This document shows positions 29,052 to 37,375 of a stretch of DNA of 47,745 bases, one piece after another. Both the position numbers and the translations under genes were made by a program. The notes beneath the pieces were generated by a model, which was not told where the DNA came from, did not search any database, and worked only from the letters and a program-made list of their open reading frames with translations. Origin of the DNA: Campylobacterota bacterium (GTDB lineage Bacteria; Campylobacterota; Campylobacteria; Campylobacterales; Arcobacteraceae); NCBI GenBank assembly GCA_003643835.1, contig QMKX01000012.1:1-47745 (forward strand), read 5' to 3'. How positions within the stretch are numbered: position 1 is the stretch's first letter; every line of letters begins with the position of its first letter.

Positions 29052-29680
29052 TGTTTGACAATCTAAAATACAAATACAATAAATCCAAACTTAAAAAGAA
29101 TGAGTTTGATTTTATTTTTGATAAAAATATCTCAACAGATGAATATATTGTTCTTGACACAGAAACGACAGGTCTTAATCCAAAAAAAGATGAGATACTT
29201 TCAATTGGAGCTGTTAAAGTAAAAAAAAACAAAATCATCACAAGCGAATCTTTTGAAATTTTTATCAAACCTATAAACAAAATAAGCGACGAAAGTATCA
29301 AAATACACCACATATTGCCTCAAGATATACAAAACGGAACTACTATAAACAATGCTTTGGAACAGTTGTTGTATTTTGTCGGCAACAAAACTATTGTAGG
29401 TTATTATATCTGGTTTGATGTATCGATATTAAACAGATTTTTAAAACAATATATAGGCTCTATTTTACCAAATAAAACTATTGAACTATCATCTATGTAT
29501 TATGAAAGATATAGAAAAAAATCAGCCCACGAGTTTGTGGATTTGAAGTTTGATACTATTATTGACAACCTCGATATACCAATACTTGGCAAACACGATG
29601 CCTTGAACGATAGTATCATGAGTGCTATGATATTTCTAAAATTAATAAATATACCTATATATAAAGGTGCTTTTAGTTAG
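29051..29680 (+). CDS. DnaQ-like 3'-5' exonuclease
   Basis: This 209-residue DEDDh exonuclease has Exo I D36/E38 in VLDTETTGL, Exo II in a YYIWFDVSILNRF segment, and Exo III HDALNDSIMSA with the His and Asp. It is a stand-alone nuclease domain preceded by about 30 residues. Translational overlap with the DUF294 gene suggests they are made together. The same pairing recurs with SSS symporter clusters; the reason is not known. Confidence 0.85.
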   Translation: MFDNLKYKYNKSKLKKNEFDFIFDKNISTDEYIVLDTETTGLNPKKDEILSIGAVKVKKNKIITSESFEIFIKPINKISDESIKIHHILPQDIQNGTTINNALEQLLYFVGNKTIVGYYIWFDVSILNRFLKQYIGSILPNKTIELSSMYYERYRKKSAHEFVDLKFDTIIDNLDIPILGKHDALNDSIMSAMIFLKLINIPIYKGAFS

Positions 29681-29734
29681 TATGCCATAAATAAGCTACA
29701 CTATCAAATACACTTCTAAAAGCTCAGTTTTTTT

Positions 29735-30631
29735 TCATTTGCTTTTGCTTGCATAAAACAAAGACAAATATATACCTGCTGCTATGAAAACTGCTCCTAT
29801 CATATGATACATCTCCAATGTCTCATTTAAAAATATTGAAGCTATGACTATACCAAATATGGGCATAAGATGTGTAAATTGGCCTGTTTTGGTTGGGCCT
29901 ATTTTCTCTATGCCAAGGTGCCATAAATAATAAGACAAAACAGATGCGAAAATAGATACATATAAAAATACCCAATAGTTATTTTCTAACATCTCTATCT
30001 CTTGTCGCCACGAATACCCTTGGTATAAATAGACAGGCAACAATAAAACAAAACCAATAGCAACAACAATAGCAAAATACTCAAGGTTATCTAACTCTTT
30101 TGGTTTAAGTTTCATCAACACCGAATACAAAGCCCAAGTTATAGAAGCTATCACTACAACTATATCACCGCTATTGAATTGCAAAACAAATATATTTGAA
30201 ATATCTGCTTTTAGTATCAAAAATATCACACCAAAAGTTGAGAACACTATGCCTATGGTTTGGAACAAATATATGTTTTGCTTCAAAATAAAAAACGACA
30301 TAATAAGTATCAAAATAGGCACGGTAGAATTTATTATCAAAGCATTTGTGGTAGTTGTTTTGGTCAGTGCAGAATACAATAGTGTATTAAATGCTGTTAT
30401 GCCAAGTATGGAAAGTGTCGTTAGTATTATAAAGTTTTGTTTTAAACAATTTAATATTTTTTTATGCCTAGTTATCAATATAGGAGATATCATCGCAAAT
30501 ACAAAAAACCAGCGAAAAAAAGCCAGCTCAAATGGTGTGATATCATCCTTGACAAATCTACCAAGCACAAAATTGATAGACCAGAACAATACACAAGTTG
30601 ACACTAAAAAATAAGTTTTCATATTTGACAA
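29735..30631 (-). CDS. EamA/DMT-superfamily transporter
   Basis: This 298-residue inner-membrane protein has about ten transmembrane helices and two EamA repeats. The first is marked by FWSINFVLGRF, the second by ITWALYSVLMKL. PTKTGQFTHLMPIFGIVIAS near the end is typical of metabolite exporters of this group. The substrate is unknown. Either TTG at 30631 (better spaced from AAGGAA) or ATG at 30622 could be the start. It is convergent with the exonuclease gene, with 54 bp between the stop codons. Confidence 0.82.
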   Translation of the reverse strand: MSNMKTYFLVSTCVLFWSINFVLGRFVKDDITPFELAFFRWFFVFAMISPILITRHKKILNCLKQNFIILTTLSILGITAFNTLLYSALTKTTTTNALIINSTVPILILIMSFFILKQNIYLFQTIGIVFSTFGVIFLILKADISNIFVLQFNSGDIVVVIASITWALYSVLMKLKPKELDNLEYFAIVVAIGFVLLLPVYLYQGYSWRQEIEMLENNYWVFLYVSIFASVLSYYLWHLGIEKIGPTKTGQFTHLMPIFGIVIASIFLNETLEMYHMIGAVFIAAGIYLSLFYASKSK

Positions 30632-30744
30632 ATTTTGTATTCCTTATATTGATAAATTTTGACAAAAGTCATTTTTTTTGTAGTATAACCACTTTAAATA
30701 AAAAATCTAAAACAATAGCTTTTGTTTCTTGCTTTTTTTGCAAC

Positions 30745-30763
30745 GATACTCACTATCATTTTA
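30745..30763. promoter_or_regulatory. Candidate Fur-like operator
   Basis: GATACTCACTATCATTTTA matches 13 of 19 positions of the classical Fur box (GATAATGATAATCATTATC), counted by eye. It lies between the divergent EamA and thioredoxin-like genes, about 65 bp upstream of the -10 box of the latter. The match is suggestive only; Fur sites in Campylobacterota differ from those of E. coli. Confidence 0.3.
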
Positions 30764-30827
30764 GCATTGTATCTAAAAATATAAATTAATTTGCAGTTTT
30801 GTTCATATTGTATTCATAATAATTAGT

Positions 30828-30833
30828 TATAAT
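30828..30833 (+). promoter_or_regulatory. -10 box of the thioredoxin-DUF4266-DUF3570-apbE operon
   Basis: TATAAT in TTAGTTATAATAAC lies 26 bases before the ATG at 30860, which has AAGGA as ribosome binding site. The preceding DNA is T-rich with no clear -35. The rest of the 228-bp gap (30632-30859) holds the Fur-like site and no gene. Confidence 0.65.
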
Positions 30834-30859
30834 AACAAATAAATTACTAAAGGATCATT

Positions 30860-31306
30860 ATGAAAAAAATTTTATTGGTATCTCTTTTGTCGTTGAGTCT
30901 TTTTGGGCTTACGATAGGCGACAAATTAGATGGCAAAACTATCAAAACTTTGAAACTGAAATCTAATATCATATATGTAGTTGATATTTTTGCTTCTTGG
31001 TGTCATAGCTGCAAAAAAGAGTTACCTTTAGTTTCAAAACTAAACAACACCATAAACAAAACAAAATATGAGATAATTGGTATAGATATAGACGAAGATA
31101 AAAAGATAGGTATCAATTTTCAACAACAAGTTGCAGTGAATTTTAGAGTTATAAATGATGATAAAAATGTCATAGTTAAGACATTTGCTCCTGTAGGCAT
31201 TCCTGCTTTGTATATCATAAAAAATGGTCTTATAATAGACGAAATTATTGGTGCTGTTGACAAGATAGATACAGTTATAAACAAAAAATTGGCAAAAATA
31301 AAATGA
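30860..31306 (+). CDS. Exported TlpA-like thioredoxin
   Basis: This 148-residue protein has a signal peptide (MKKILLVSLLSLSLFGLTIG) and a thioredoxin fold. The redox motif is W-C48-HS-C51-K in FASWCHSCKKELP, and the cis-proline is in VGIPALYII. It should act as a disulfide reductant or resolvase in the periplasm. Its stop overlaps the ATG of the DUF4266 lipoprotein (ATGA), so the two are coupled. The likely partner is the CxC-containing lipoprotein encoded next. Confidence 0.88.
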   Translation: MKKILLVSLLSLSLFGLTIGDKLDGKTIKTLKLKSNIIYVVDIFASWCHSCKKELPLVSKLNNTINKTKYEIIGIDIDEDKKIGINFQQQVAVNFRVINDDKNVIVKTFAPVGIPALYIIKNGLIIDEIIGAVDKIDTVINKKLAKIK

Positions 31307-31518
31307 AAACAAGAGTTTTAATTTTGTTTTTGCTGATGATAAACGGATGCGCCATAAAAGATGTCAAATCTTGGGAAAAATCAAAACTATCAAAAGATAG
31401 TATGAGCGAAGCTGGTATAAACAATAACTTCAAAGCTTTTAAAGAGCACATATATTTTTCAAAAGAAGCTACAAGAGTTGGCAACACTATAGGTGGTGGA
31501 GGTTGCGGATGCAACTAA
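31303..31518 (+). CDS. DUF4266 lipoprotein with C-terminal GGGGCGCN
   Basis: This 71-residue protein has a lipoprotein signal peptide ending MINGC, with lipidated C16. The conserved DUF4266 parts follow: VKSWEKSKLSKDSM and HIYFSKEATRVGNTIGG. The chain ends GGGGCGCN, with C68 and C70 as a CxC pair two residues from the C-terminus. A terminal CxC could hold a metal, form a disulfide that the neighbouring thioredoxin reduces, or be modified; none of this is shown. The codons for the Gly/Cys tail include GGAGG, which serves as ribosome binding site for the next gene. Confidence 0.85.
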   Translation: MKTRVLILFLLMINGCAIKDVKSWEKSKLSKDSMSEAGINNNFKAFKEHIYFSKEATRVGNTIGGGGCGCN

Positions 31519-32639
31519 AATACAAACTATCTGTTGTTGCTTTTTTAGCTGCTAACTCACTATGTGCTGACGATACTGTGTCTATATCTATGATGAGCTA
31601 CAACGAAAACGACAATCGTGTTGATATAAAAGCACCAGCTATAACCGTAAACAAAGATTTTGGTACGGATTACGCTTTGAGCGCGGGTGTGGTTTATGAT
31701 GCAGTTTCTGGTGCGAGCCCAAATTTTGTAGATACAAATAGTGGAGCTTCGGCTTATTCTCGAGGCAACACAACCCAAGCAAATGTGAAAAAAACAAATG
31801 TCAAATTTGAAGAGAAAAGAACAGCTATAAATGCTATTTTGACTACAAGATTTGACAATAGAGATGAATTGAAAAGTGGATTTAATTTTTCTTCTGAGAG
31901 TGATTATTATTCTATGGAACTTAGCCAAGATTATCTACACTATTTAGATGACAACCACAACCAATCATTGAGTTTTGGTTTATCTGGACAAACAAATCAA
32001 ATATTAGTATACTGCAAAAACAACAGCAAATGTGACACAAATAGTGGCGCAAGCGAAAAATTTAACTCAAATAACTACAAAGCAAGTATAGGTTTTAGTC
32101 AAGTTATAGACAAAAGCAGTATCGTCAATAGTTCTTTATCGTTTGTAAATGAAAGTGGGTATTTAACAAATCCATATCTAAATGTAGTGAGAAACTACAA
32201 CACAGCTCCAGAAGTAACAAATGAAAACAGACCTCAAAAGCGCACAGGTTATGGTGTTTTTGTCAAATACCTTAAAATTTTTGATAAGTTTAGTTCAAAT
32301 ATAAGTTATAGGTATTATGGTGATAATTGGCATATAAATTCACACACTATTGATACAAATGGCTATTATGAATTTGGCAAACTTACTATAGGGGCGGGAG
32401 TTAGACACTACAAACAATCAAAGGCAAAATTTTATAGTGGGCTGGTTGACTATTTTACAAATCAAAAATATGCGAGCAGCGATGAAAGGTTGAGTGATTT
32501 TGATGCCACTACTTATAAAGTTATGGTTGATTACAGATTAACAAATAGTATAAATTTGAACTTGACGGCTGATTATTATGATCAAAGCACTGGATTGAAA
32601 GCTACGACTTTTATGAGCGGAATAAAATACAAGTTTTAA
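31509..32639 (+). CDS. DUF3570 outer-membrane beta-barrel-like protein with three DxxSGAS motifs
   Basis: This 376-residue protein has a signal peptide (to about NSLCADD) and many alternating strands, and it ends in GIKYKF with a terminal Phe, as outer-membrane barrels do. It carries DAVSGAS (64-70), DTNSGAS (75-81) and DTNSGAS (176-182). These fit the D-x-x-S/T-G-A-S/T pattern to which ApbE attaches FMN, and an ApbE homologue is the next gene. FMN attachment is an inference. The ATG at 31509 is preferred over a TTG at 31503 because GGAGG lies six bases ahead of it. It overlaps the DUF4266 gene by 10 bp. Confidence 0.85.
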   Translation: MQLKYKLSVVAFLAANSLCADDTVSISMMSYNENDNRVDIKAPAITVNKDFGTDYALSAGVVYDAVSGASPNFVDTNSGASAYSRGNTTQANVKKTNVKFEEKRTAINAILTTRFDNRDELKSGFNFSSESDYYSMELSQDYLHYLDDNHNQSLSFGLSGQTNQILVYCKNNSKCDTNSGASEKFNSNNYKASIGFSQVIDKSSIVNSSLSFVNESGYLTNPYLNVVRNYNTAPEVTNENRPQKRTGYGVFVKYLKIFDKFSSNISYRYYGDNWHINSHTIDTNGYYEFGKLTIGAGVRHYKQSKAKFYSGLVDYFTNQKYASSDERLSDFDATTYKVMVDYRLTNSINLNLTADYYDQSTGLKATTFMSGIKYKF

Positions 32640-32641
32640 AA

Positions 32642-33484
32642 TTGAAACATATTTATATATTTGAGATTATGACAACTCCTTGTGAATTGCAACTTTTTCA
32701 CAACAATAAGCAATTTTGCAACGATGTTGCAAAAAAAGTTTTAAAAGAAGCTAAAAGATTGGAGCTTAAATACAACTATTTTGATAAAAACTCTTATCTT
32801 TCTAAAATAAATGCGAGAGTAGCAAATGTATTGGATTTAGAAACAAAAGAGTTATTAAAAAAATCTAAAAGATATTATATATCTACAGATTATATTTTTG
32901 ATATCACTTTAGCTACTATAAAAGATATTTATTTATCAAACAACATAAAAAAGTTTTCTCAAGAAAAAGATCGTTTGTTAAAATATGTAGGATGTGAAAA
33001 TTTTGAAATAAAGAAAAATAAAATTTATTTTTCAAATGTTTTCACTAAAATTGATTTTGGTGGTGTGGTCAAAGAATATGCAGTTGACAAGGTTGTGAAA
33101 ATTATAAAAAAACATAAAATCAAATCAGCTTTGATAAATTTTGGCGGAGATATTTTTGCGATTGGAAAAAAAGAAAATGGCGACAAGTTTAAAATTGGTA
33201 TAAAAAATCCGTTTGAAAAAAAACAAAATTTAACTTATGTGGAGATTATGGATGAAGCTTTGACAACTTCAGCTTCTTATGAACGAAGTTATGTTATACA
33301 AGATAATAATTTTTCTCATATAATTTCCAAAGAAAACACAAAAAGCAATATTTTGTCAGCTACAGTAGTGTCAAATAGCTGCTTAAATAGCGGCGTGTAT
33401 TCTACTTCTTTGATGATAAACGATTTGCTGGATGTGCCATATAAAAGAATATTGGTTCATAAAGATTTGAGTATAACAAATTGA
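32642..33484 (+). CDS. apbE: ApbE-family FAD:protein FMN transferase (variant)
   Basis: ApbE enzymes move FMN from FAD to a Ser/Thr of a target protein. This 280-residue homologue keeps MTTPCELQLF (the usual MGTP position), KIDFGGVVKEYAVDKV, ALINFGGDIFAIGKK and DEALTTSASYERSY. Two features are odd. No signal peptide or lipobox precedes the domain, although most ApbE proteins are exported. The ADAxxT segment that supplies a magnesium-binding Asp reads NSGVYST here, with Gly in place of Asp. The start is TTG, 2 bp after the DUF3570 stop, with no clear ribosome binding site. The last base of its TGA lies inside the next gene. Confidence 0.82.
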   Translation: MKHIYIFEIMTTPCELQLFHNNKQFCNDVAKKVLKEAKRLELKYNYFDKNSYLSKINARVANVLDLETKELLKKSKRYYISTDYIFDITLATIKDIYLSNNIKKFSQEKDRLLKYVGCENFEIKKNKIYFSNVFTKIDFGGVVKEYAVDKVVKIIKKHKIKSALINFGGDIFAIGKKENGDKFKIGIKNPFEKKQNLTYVEIMDEALTTSASYERSYVIQDNNFSHIISKENTKSNILSATVVSNSCLNSGVYSTSLMINDLLDVPYKRILVHKDLSITN

Positions 33485-34155
33485 AAATATTTATAGTTGA
33501 AGATGACAAAAAGATAGCTTTATTTTTAAAAAAAGGTTTACAAGAGGAGTTTTATAGTGTAGATATTTCAAACAATGCAGAAGAAGCCATATATTTAGTG
33601 CAAACAAATAGATACGATTTGATTATCTTGGATATTATGCTACCAAAGCTCAATGGCATAGAGCTATGCAAAATAATTCGTCAAAAAAACATAGACACAC
33701 CTATAATCATGCTAACCGCAAAAAATAGTATTGAAAACAAAGTTGAAGGATTAAACGAAGGAGCAAATGATTATCTTACAAAACCATTTTCATTTGATGA
33801 ACTTTTAGCGCGAATAAAAGTTCAACTACGAATCAATAAATCACTCACAAACAGATTAAAAATAGCAGACTTAGAATTAGATTGTGATACATTAGAAGCC
33901 AAGCGAGCAGATATCAAGATAGAGCTTACATCAAAAGAGTATTCTTTGCTTGAGTTTATGATGCGCAACAAAAACAAAGTTTTGAGTGTACAGATGATAA
34001 ATGATAACATATGGAATATAGACGAAATAACAGCGAACAATATTGTAAATGTATATATTTATCGACTGCGAACAAAAATAGATAAAATTTTTGATTTAAA
34101 ATTGATACATACTATACGAGGAGTTGGATATAAAATTAGCGACAAAAATATCTAA
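33481..34155 (+). CDS. OmpR-type response regulator
   Basis: This 224-residue protein has a receiver domain (IVEDDKKIA; phospho-acceptor D51 in IILDIMLPKLNG; Lys in YLTKPFSF) and a winged-helix domain ending in HTIRGVGYKI. It starts with TTG at 33481, overlapping the apbE stop (TTGA), so it is part of the same operon and may control it. Its kinase partner directly downstream is broken. Confidence 0.9.
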   Translation: MKIFIVEDDKKIALFLKKGLQEEFYSVDISNNAEEAIYLVQTNRYDLIILDIMLPKLNGIELCKIIRQKNIDTPIIMLTAKNSIENKVEGLNEGANDYLTKPFSFDELLARIKVQLRINKSLTNRLKIADLELDCDTLEAKRADIKIELTSKEYSLLEFMMRNKNKVLSVQMINDNIWNIDEITANNIVNVYIYRLRTKIDKIFDLKLIHTIRGVGYKISDKNI

Positions 34156-34174
34156 AAATATCTAAACAAAACTT

Positions 34175-35502
34175 TTGTTTTGGTATTTGATACTTATCAT
34201 CTCAATTTTGTTTGGCTTTAGCTATAGTCTTATATATTTATTTCAAAAAAGTTATATAGAAAAGATTGACACAAAATTAAATGCTGTGGTTCTTGATGTA
34301 AAAGATGACTTTAAAGAGAAAAAAACAAGAACGGCTACTACACGATAGACGAAGGTGATAAATTTATAATCAAACCATTTTATGCGCTTATTTTAAAAAT
34401 AGGACAAAAAAAATATCTATTATAACAAAATCACCGAATTTAAAACAAAATATATTGCCTATAAAAAAAGAGCTTTATGATAAAATTATTGAAAATCAAA
34501 CTTTGTTTTATGATACCACTGATAACCTAAGAGTTGTCGTTTTTTTGCTCGAAAAAACAAACGATTATAAATATATAGTGCAGGCCTCTACTAAATTTGA
34601 AACCGGCAATGAAACTATAAAAAGATTAAAACTTACACTTATTGTTTTAAATCCTATCATACTTTTTTTATCTTTAATTGCTGGCATATTATTTATCAAG
34701 AATGCCTTAAAACCAGTTGCTAAAATAGTAAAAAATGTGCAAGATATTGAGGCTAAAGATTTATCAAAAAGAATAGACAGAATAAATAGTGACGATGAAA
34801 TTGATAATTTAATCATAACATTTAACAATATGCTTTCAAGGTTGGAAAGTGGATTTAAAAATATAAAAAGGTTTAGTCAAAATGTCTCTCATGAGCTAAT
34901 AACTCCACTTACGATTATAAGAGGTGAGATAGAAGTGGGTCTTAGAAAAAAAAGAAAACATAATGAATATGAAAAGATATTAAATCAAGCTTTAATTGAA
35001 ACAAAAACCTTGCAAAAAAGTATTGATAATCTTCTATTTCTATATTCTTTTGATAAAAATGAGATAAAAAAATCATTTAAAGAGTTTTATTTAGACGAAT
35101 TGGTAACTGAAATTTTCTTAGAGAAACAAAAACTATCTAAAACACGAAGTATAATTTTGTCGCTTATTAATATAAACCAGTCACAATAAATTCTGACTAT
35201 AATTACTCAAAATTGCTATCAACAATTTGATTGACAATACGATAAAATATTCGTATACAAATACAAAAATTGAAATTGCTTTAAAATTAAATACCTTGAC
35301 TATCAAAAATTATAGTGAAGGCATAAACAAAAAAGATTTACCATTTGTTTTTGAACAGTATTACAAAGCAGACAACAATAAAAAACAAGAGGGATATGGC
35401 TTGGGATTATCAATCGTGAAAACGATTATGGATATTTGTGATTTTGAAATAGATATAAAAAGCAAAATCAACAAATACACAACTGTTATCATAAGCTTCT
35501 AA
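34175..35502 (+). pseudogene. Sensor histidine kinase broken by four frameshifts
   Basis: The pieces together make a normal kinase: a membrane segment (LFWYLILIISILFGFSYSLI), a sensor, a second membrane segment near 34630-34695, a HAMP linker, the H box (FSQNVSHELITPLTIIR), the N box (LIDNTIKYS) and GYGLGLSIVKTI. The frame breaks near 34320, 34405, 35173 and 35225. At each point adding one A to an A-run restores continuity. A TAA at 34163-34165 also interrupts a frame that would otherwise extend the N-terminus (TKLLFWYL). The longest intact piece is 34455-35189. Either the gene is decaying, or the assembly has local one-base errors. Confidence 0.82.
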
Positions 35503-35559
35503 ATAACAGTTTTTGTCAAATATTGTTGCTTGGTAGATAGTTTAAGCTTCAAACGATAT

Positions 35560-35565
35560 TATAAT
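35560..35565 (+). promoter_or_regulatory. -10 box for rpmB
   Basis: TATAAT in AACGATATTATAATC lies 17 bases before the ATG at 35583, so the leader is very short. AAAGGA is the ribosome binding site. Confidence 0.6.
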
Positions 35566-35582
35566 CAAAAAAAGGAAAAATT

Positions 35583-35771
35583 ATGTCAAGAGTATGTGAA
35601 ATATCAGGCAAAGGACCTATGGCAGGCAACAATGTAAGTCATGCAAACAACAAAACTAAAAGAAAATTTCTACCAAATTTGAGAACTGTGCGAGTAACAC
35701 TCGAAGATGGCACAACTAAGAAGATGAAAATTTCGGCTAAAGAGCTAAGAACTATGAAAAAAAATACATAA
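35583..35771 (+). CDS. rpmB: 50S ribosomal protein L28
   Basis: This 62-residue basic protein has the standard [20 protein letters not shown] start and [13 protein letters not shown] core. It has its own promoter, and argJ follows after 7 bp. Confidence 0.96.
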   Translation: MSRVCEISGKGPMAGNNVSHANNKTKRKFLPNLRTVRVTLEDGTTKKMKISAKELRTMKKNT

Positions 35772-35778
35772 CAGCGCT

Positions 35779-37002
35779 ATGTTCACAATCACTCCAATAA
35801 AGGGTGATATAGCCTCTATCAATGGATTTTTTGCTGATGGTTTATCGGCAAATATATCTCCAACCAAACCAAAAAACTGGTCGGATGTCGCATTTGTATA
35901 TAGTGATACTATGTGTGAAGTAGAGGCTATATTTACAACAAATAGTTTTCAAGCTGCTGCGTTGGTACATTATCAAACTTATCCTAAAGATTTTCAAACA
36001 AATTTTGTGCTCATAAACTCACAAAATGCAAATGCCATGACAGGACAAACGGGGTTAGATAATATAAAACAAATAAATAAGCAACTCCAAACAAGCTACC
36101 CAAATATTAAAAATCCTATATTTAGTAGCACTGGTGTCATAGGGGTTCAACTTCCTGTATCAAATATCTTAAAAAGTCTTGACGATATAAACCTATGTGC
36201 TAAAAATGGCGATAAGGCGGCCAAGGCTATACTCACAACTGACAAATACTCTAAAACTACTTTATATGAAGTGAAGTTAAACGATGGTAAAACTTTTAAA
36301 ATTGGAGCAATAGCAAAAGGTGCTGGTATGATAGACCCAAATATGGCTACTATGCTATGTTTTATTTGCACCGATGCAAAAGTGCCAAAATCCCATATGA
36401 AAAAGTTATTATATTATGCTAATAACACTACATTTGATACCATATCAGTAGATGGCGACACATCTACAAATGACACTGTGATGTTGCTCGCAAATAACAA
36501 AAGTGGAGTTTATAACCAAGATGCGTTTAAAGAGGTATTAAAGTTAGTTATGCAAGATATAGCTTTGTCAATGATAAGCGACGGTGAAGGTGCTACAAAA
36601 TATGTGGTATTTGAAGTAATAGGAGCCAAAGATGACAATCAAGCTAAAATCATAGCCAAAAAACTATCAAACTCCTTGTTAGTCAAGACAGCTTTGTTTG
36701 GCGGTGACCCAAACTGGGGCAGAATTGCTTCAACTATAGGGGCAAGCGGGTGCGAAGTATTTGAAAATAGTTTGAGCATATCGTTTGTAGGAGTTATAAA
36801 CAACAAACAAACAACCATAACTGTATATGACAAAGGGCAGATACATTTTGATAACAACATAGAACTACAAGCATCAAATATATTCGCTACAACAAACTTC
36901 AAAATATCGTGTGATATTGGTATAGGAGATGGCAAATACACTGCCTTTGGCTGTGATTTGGGTATTGAATATGTCAAGATAAACTCGCAGTATAGGAGCT
37001 AA
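35779..37002 (+). CDS. argJ: Bifunctional ornithine acetyltransferase / N-acetylglutamate synthase
   Basis: It transfers the acetyl group from N-acetylornithine to glutamate in the cyclic arginine pathway. The 407-residue precursor cleaves itself before T191 in KGAGMIDPNMATML, which then becomes the N-terminal nucleophile of the beta chain. GGDPNWGRIASTIGASG marks the second half. Whether it also uses acetyl-CoA (true bifunctionality) cannot be told. It starts with ATG 7 bp after rpmB. Confidence 0.93.
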   Translation: MFTITPIKGDIASINGFFADGLSANISPTKPKNWSDVAFVYSDTMCEVEAIFTTNSFQAAALVHYQTYPKDFQTNFVLINSQNANAMTGQTGLDNIKQINKQLQTSYPNIKNPIFSSTGVIGVQLPVSNILKSLDDINLCAKNGDKAAKAILTTDKYSKTTLYEVKLNDGKTFKIGAIAKGAGMIDPNMATMLCFICTDAKVPKSHMKKLLYYANNTTFDTISVDGDTSTNDTVMLLANNKSGVYNQDAFKEVLKLVMQDIALSMISDGEGATKYVVFEVIGAKDDNQAKIIAKKLSNSLLVKTALFGGDPNWGRIASTIGASGCEVFENSLSISFVGVINNKQTTITVYDKGQIHFDNNIELQASNIFATTNFKISCDIGIGDGKYTAFGCDLGIEYVKINSQYRS

Positions 37003-37003
37003 T

Positions 37004-37375
37004 ATGGAAGATTTTATAAAACAACTACAACCAAATAAAATGCCGGAACTTATGCTAAAAACTGAAGAGTTTTTGGAACTTATGAAAAATAGTGGGGCTG
37101 TATTCGTAGATATAAGAGCAAAGTTTGAGACAGATATATGGGCTATGAGTTTTGGACTGAAAATCCCACTTCACAAGCTACCAGACAACTTGGAGCTACT
37201 TCCCAAAGATAAACTTATAGTATGTGGCTGTCCAAAATCCGATAGAAGTATCATAGCTGTAGCTTATCTAAACAGCATAGGCATCAAAAGTGCCTATTTA
37301 AAAGACGGTATGCTTGACCTTACACGACACTTGATAGGCGGCAGGGCAAAATCATTTCAAATACCAAATGTCTAA
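37004..37375 (+). CDS. Single-domain rhodanese-like protein
   Basis: This 123-residue protein has a rhodanese fold (AVFVDIRAKFETDIWAMSFG). The active loop C76-PKSD-R81-S fits the C-x4-R-S pattern, and a second cysteine, C74, lies two residues before. It has no signal peptide, so it is cytoplasmic. It probably carries persulfide sulfur; the acceptor is unknown. It lies 1 bp after argJ and overlaps the flavoprotein gene by 8 bp. Confidence 0.82.
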   Translation: MEDFIKQLQPNKMPELMLKTEEFLELMKNSGAVFVDIRAKFETDIWAMSFGLKIPLHKLPDNLELLPKDKLIVCGCPKSDRSIIAVAYLNSIGIKSAYLKDGMLDLTRHLIGGRAKSFQIPNV

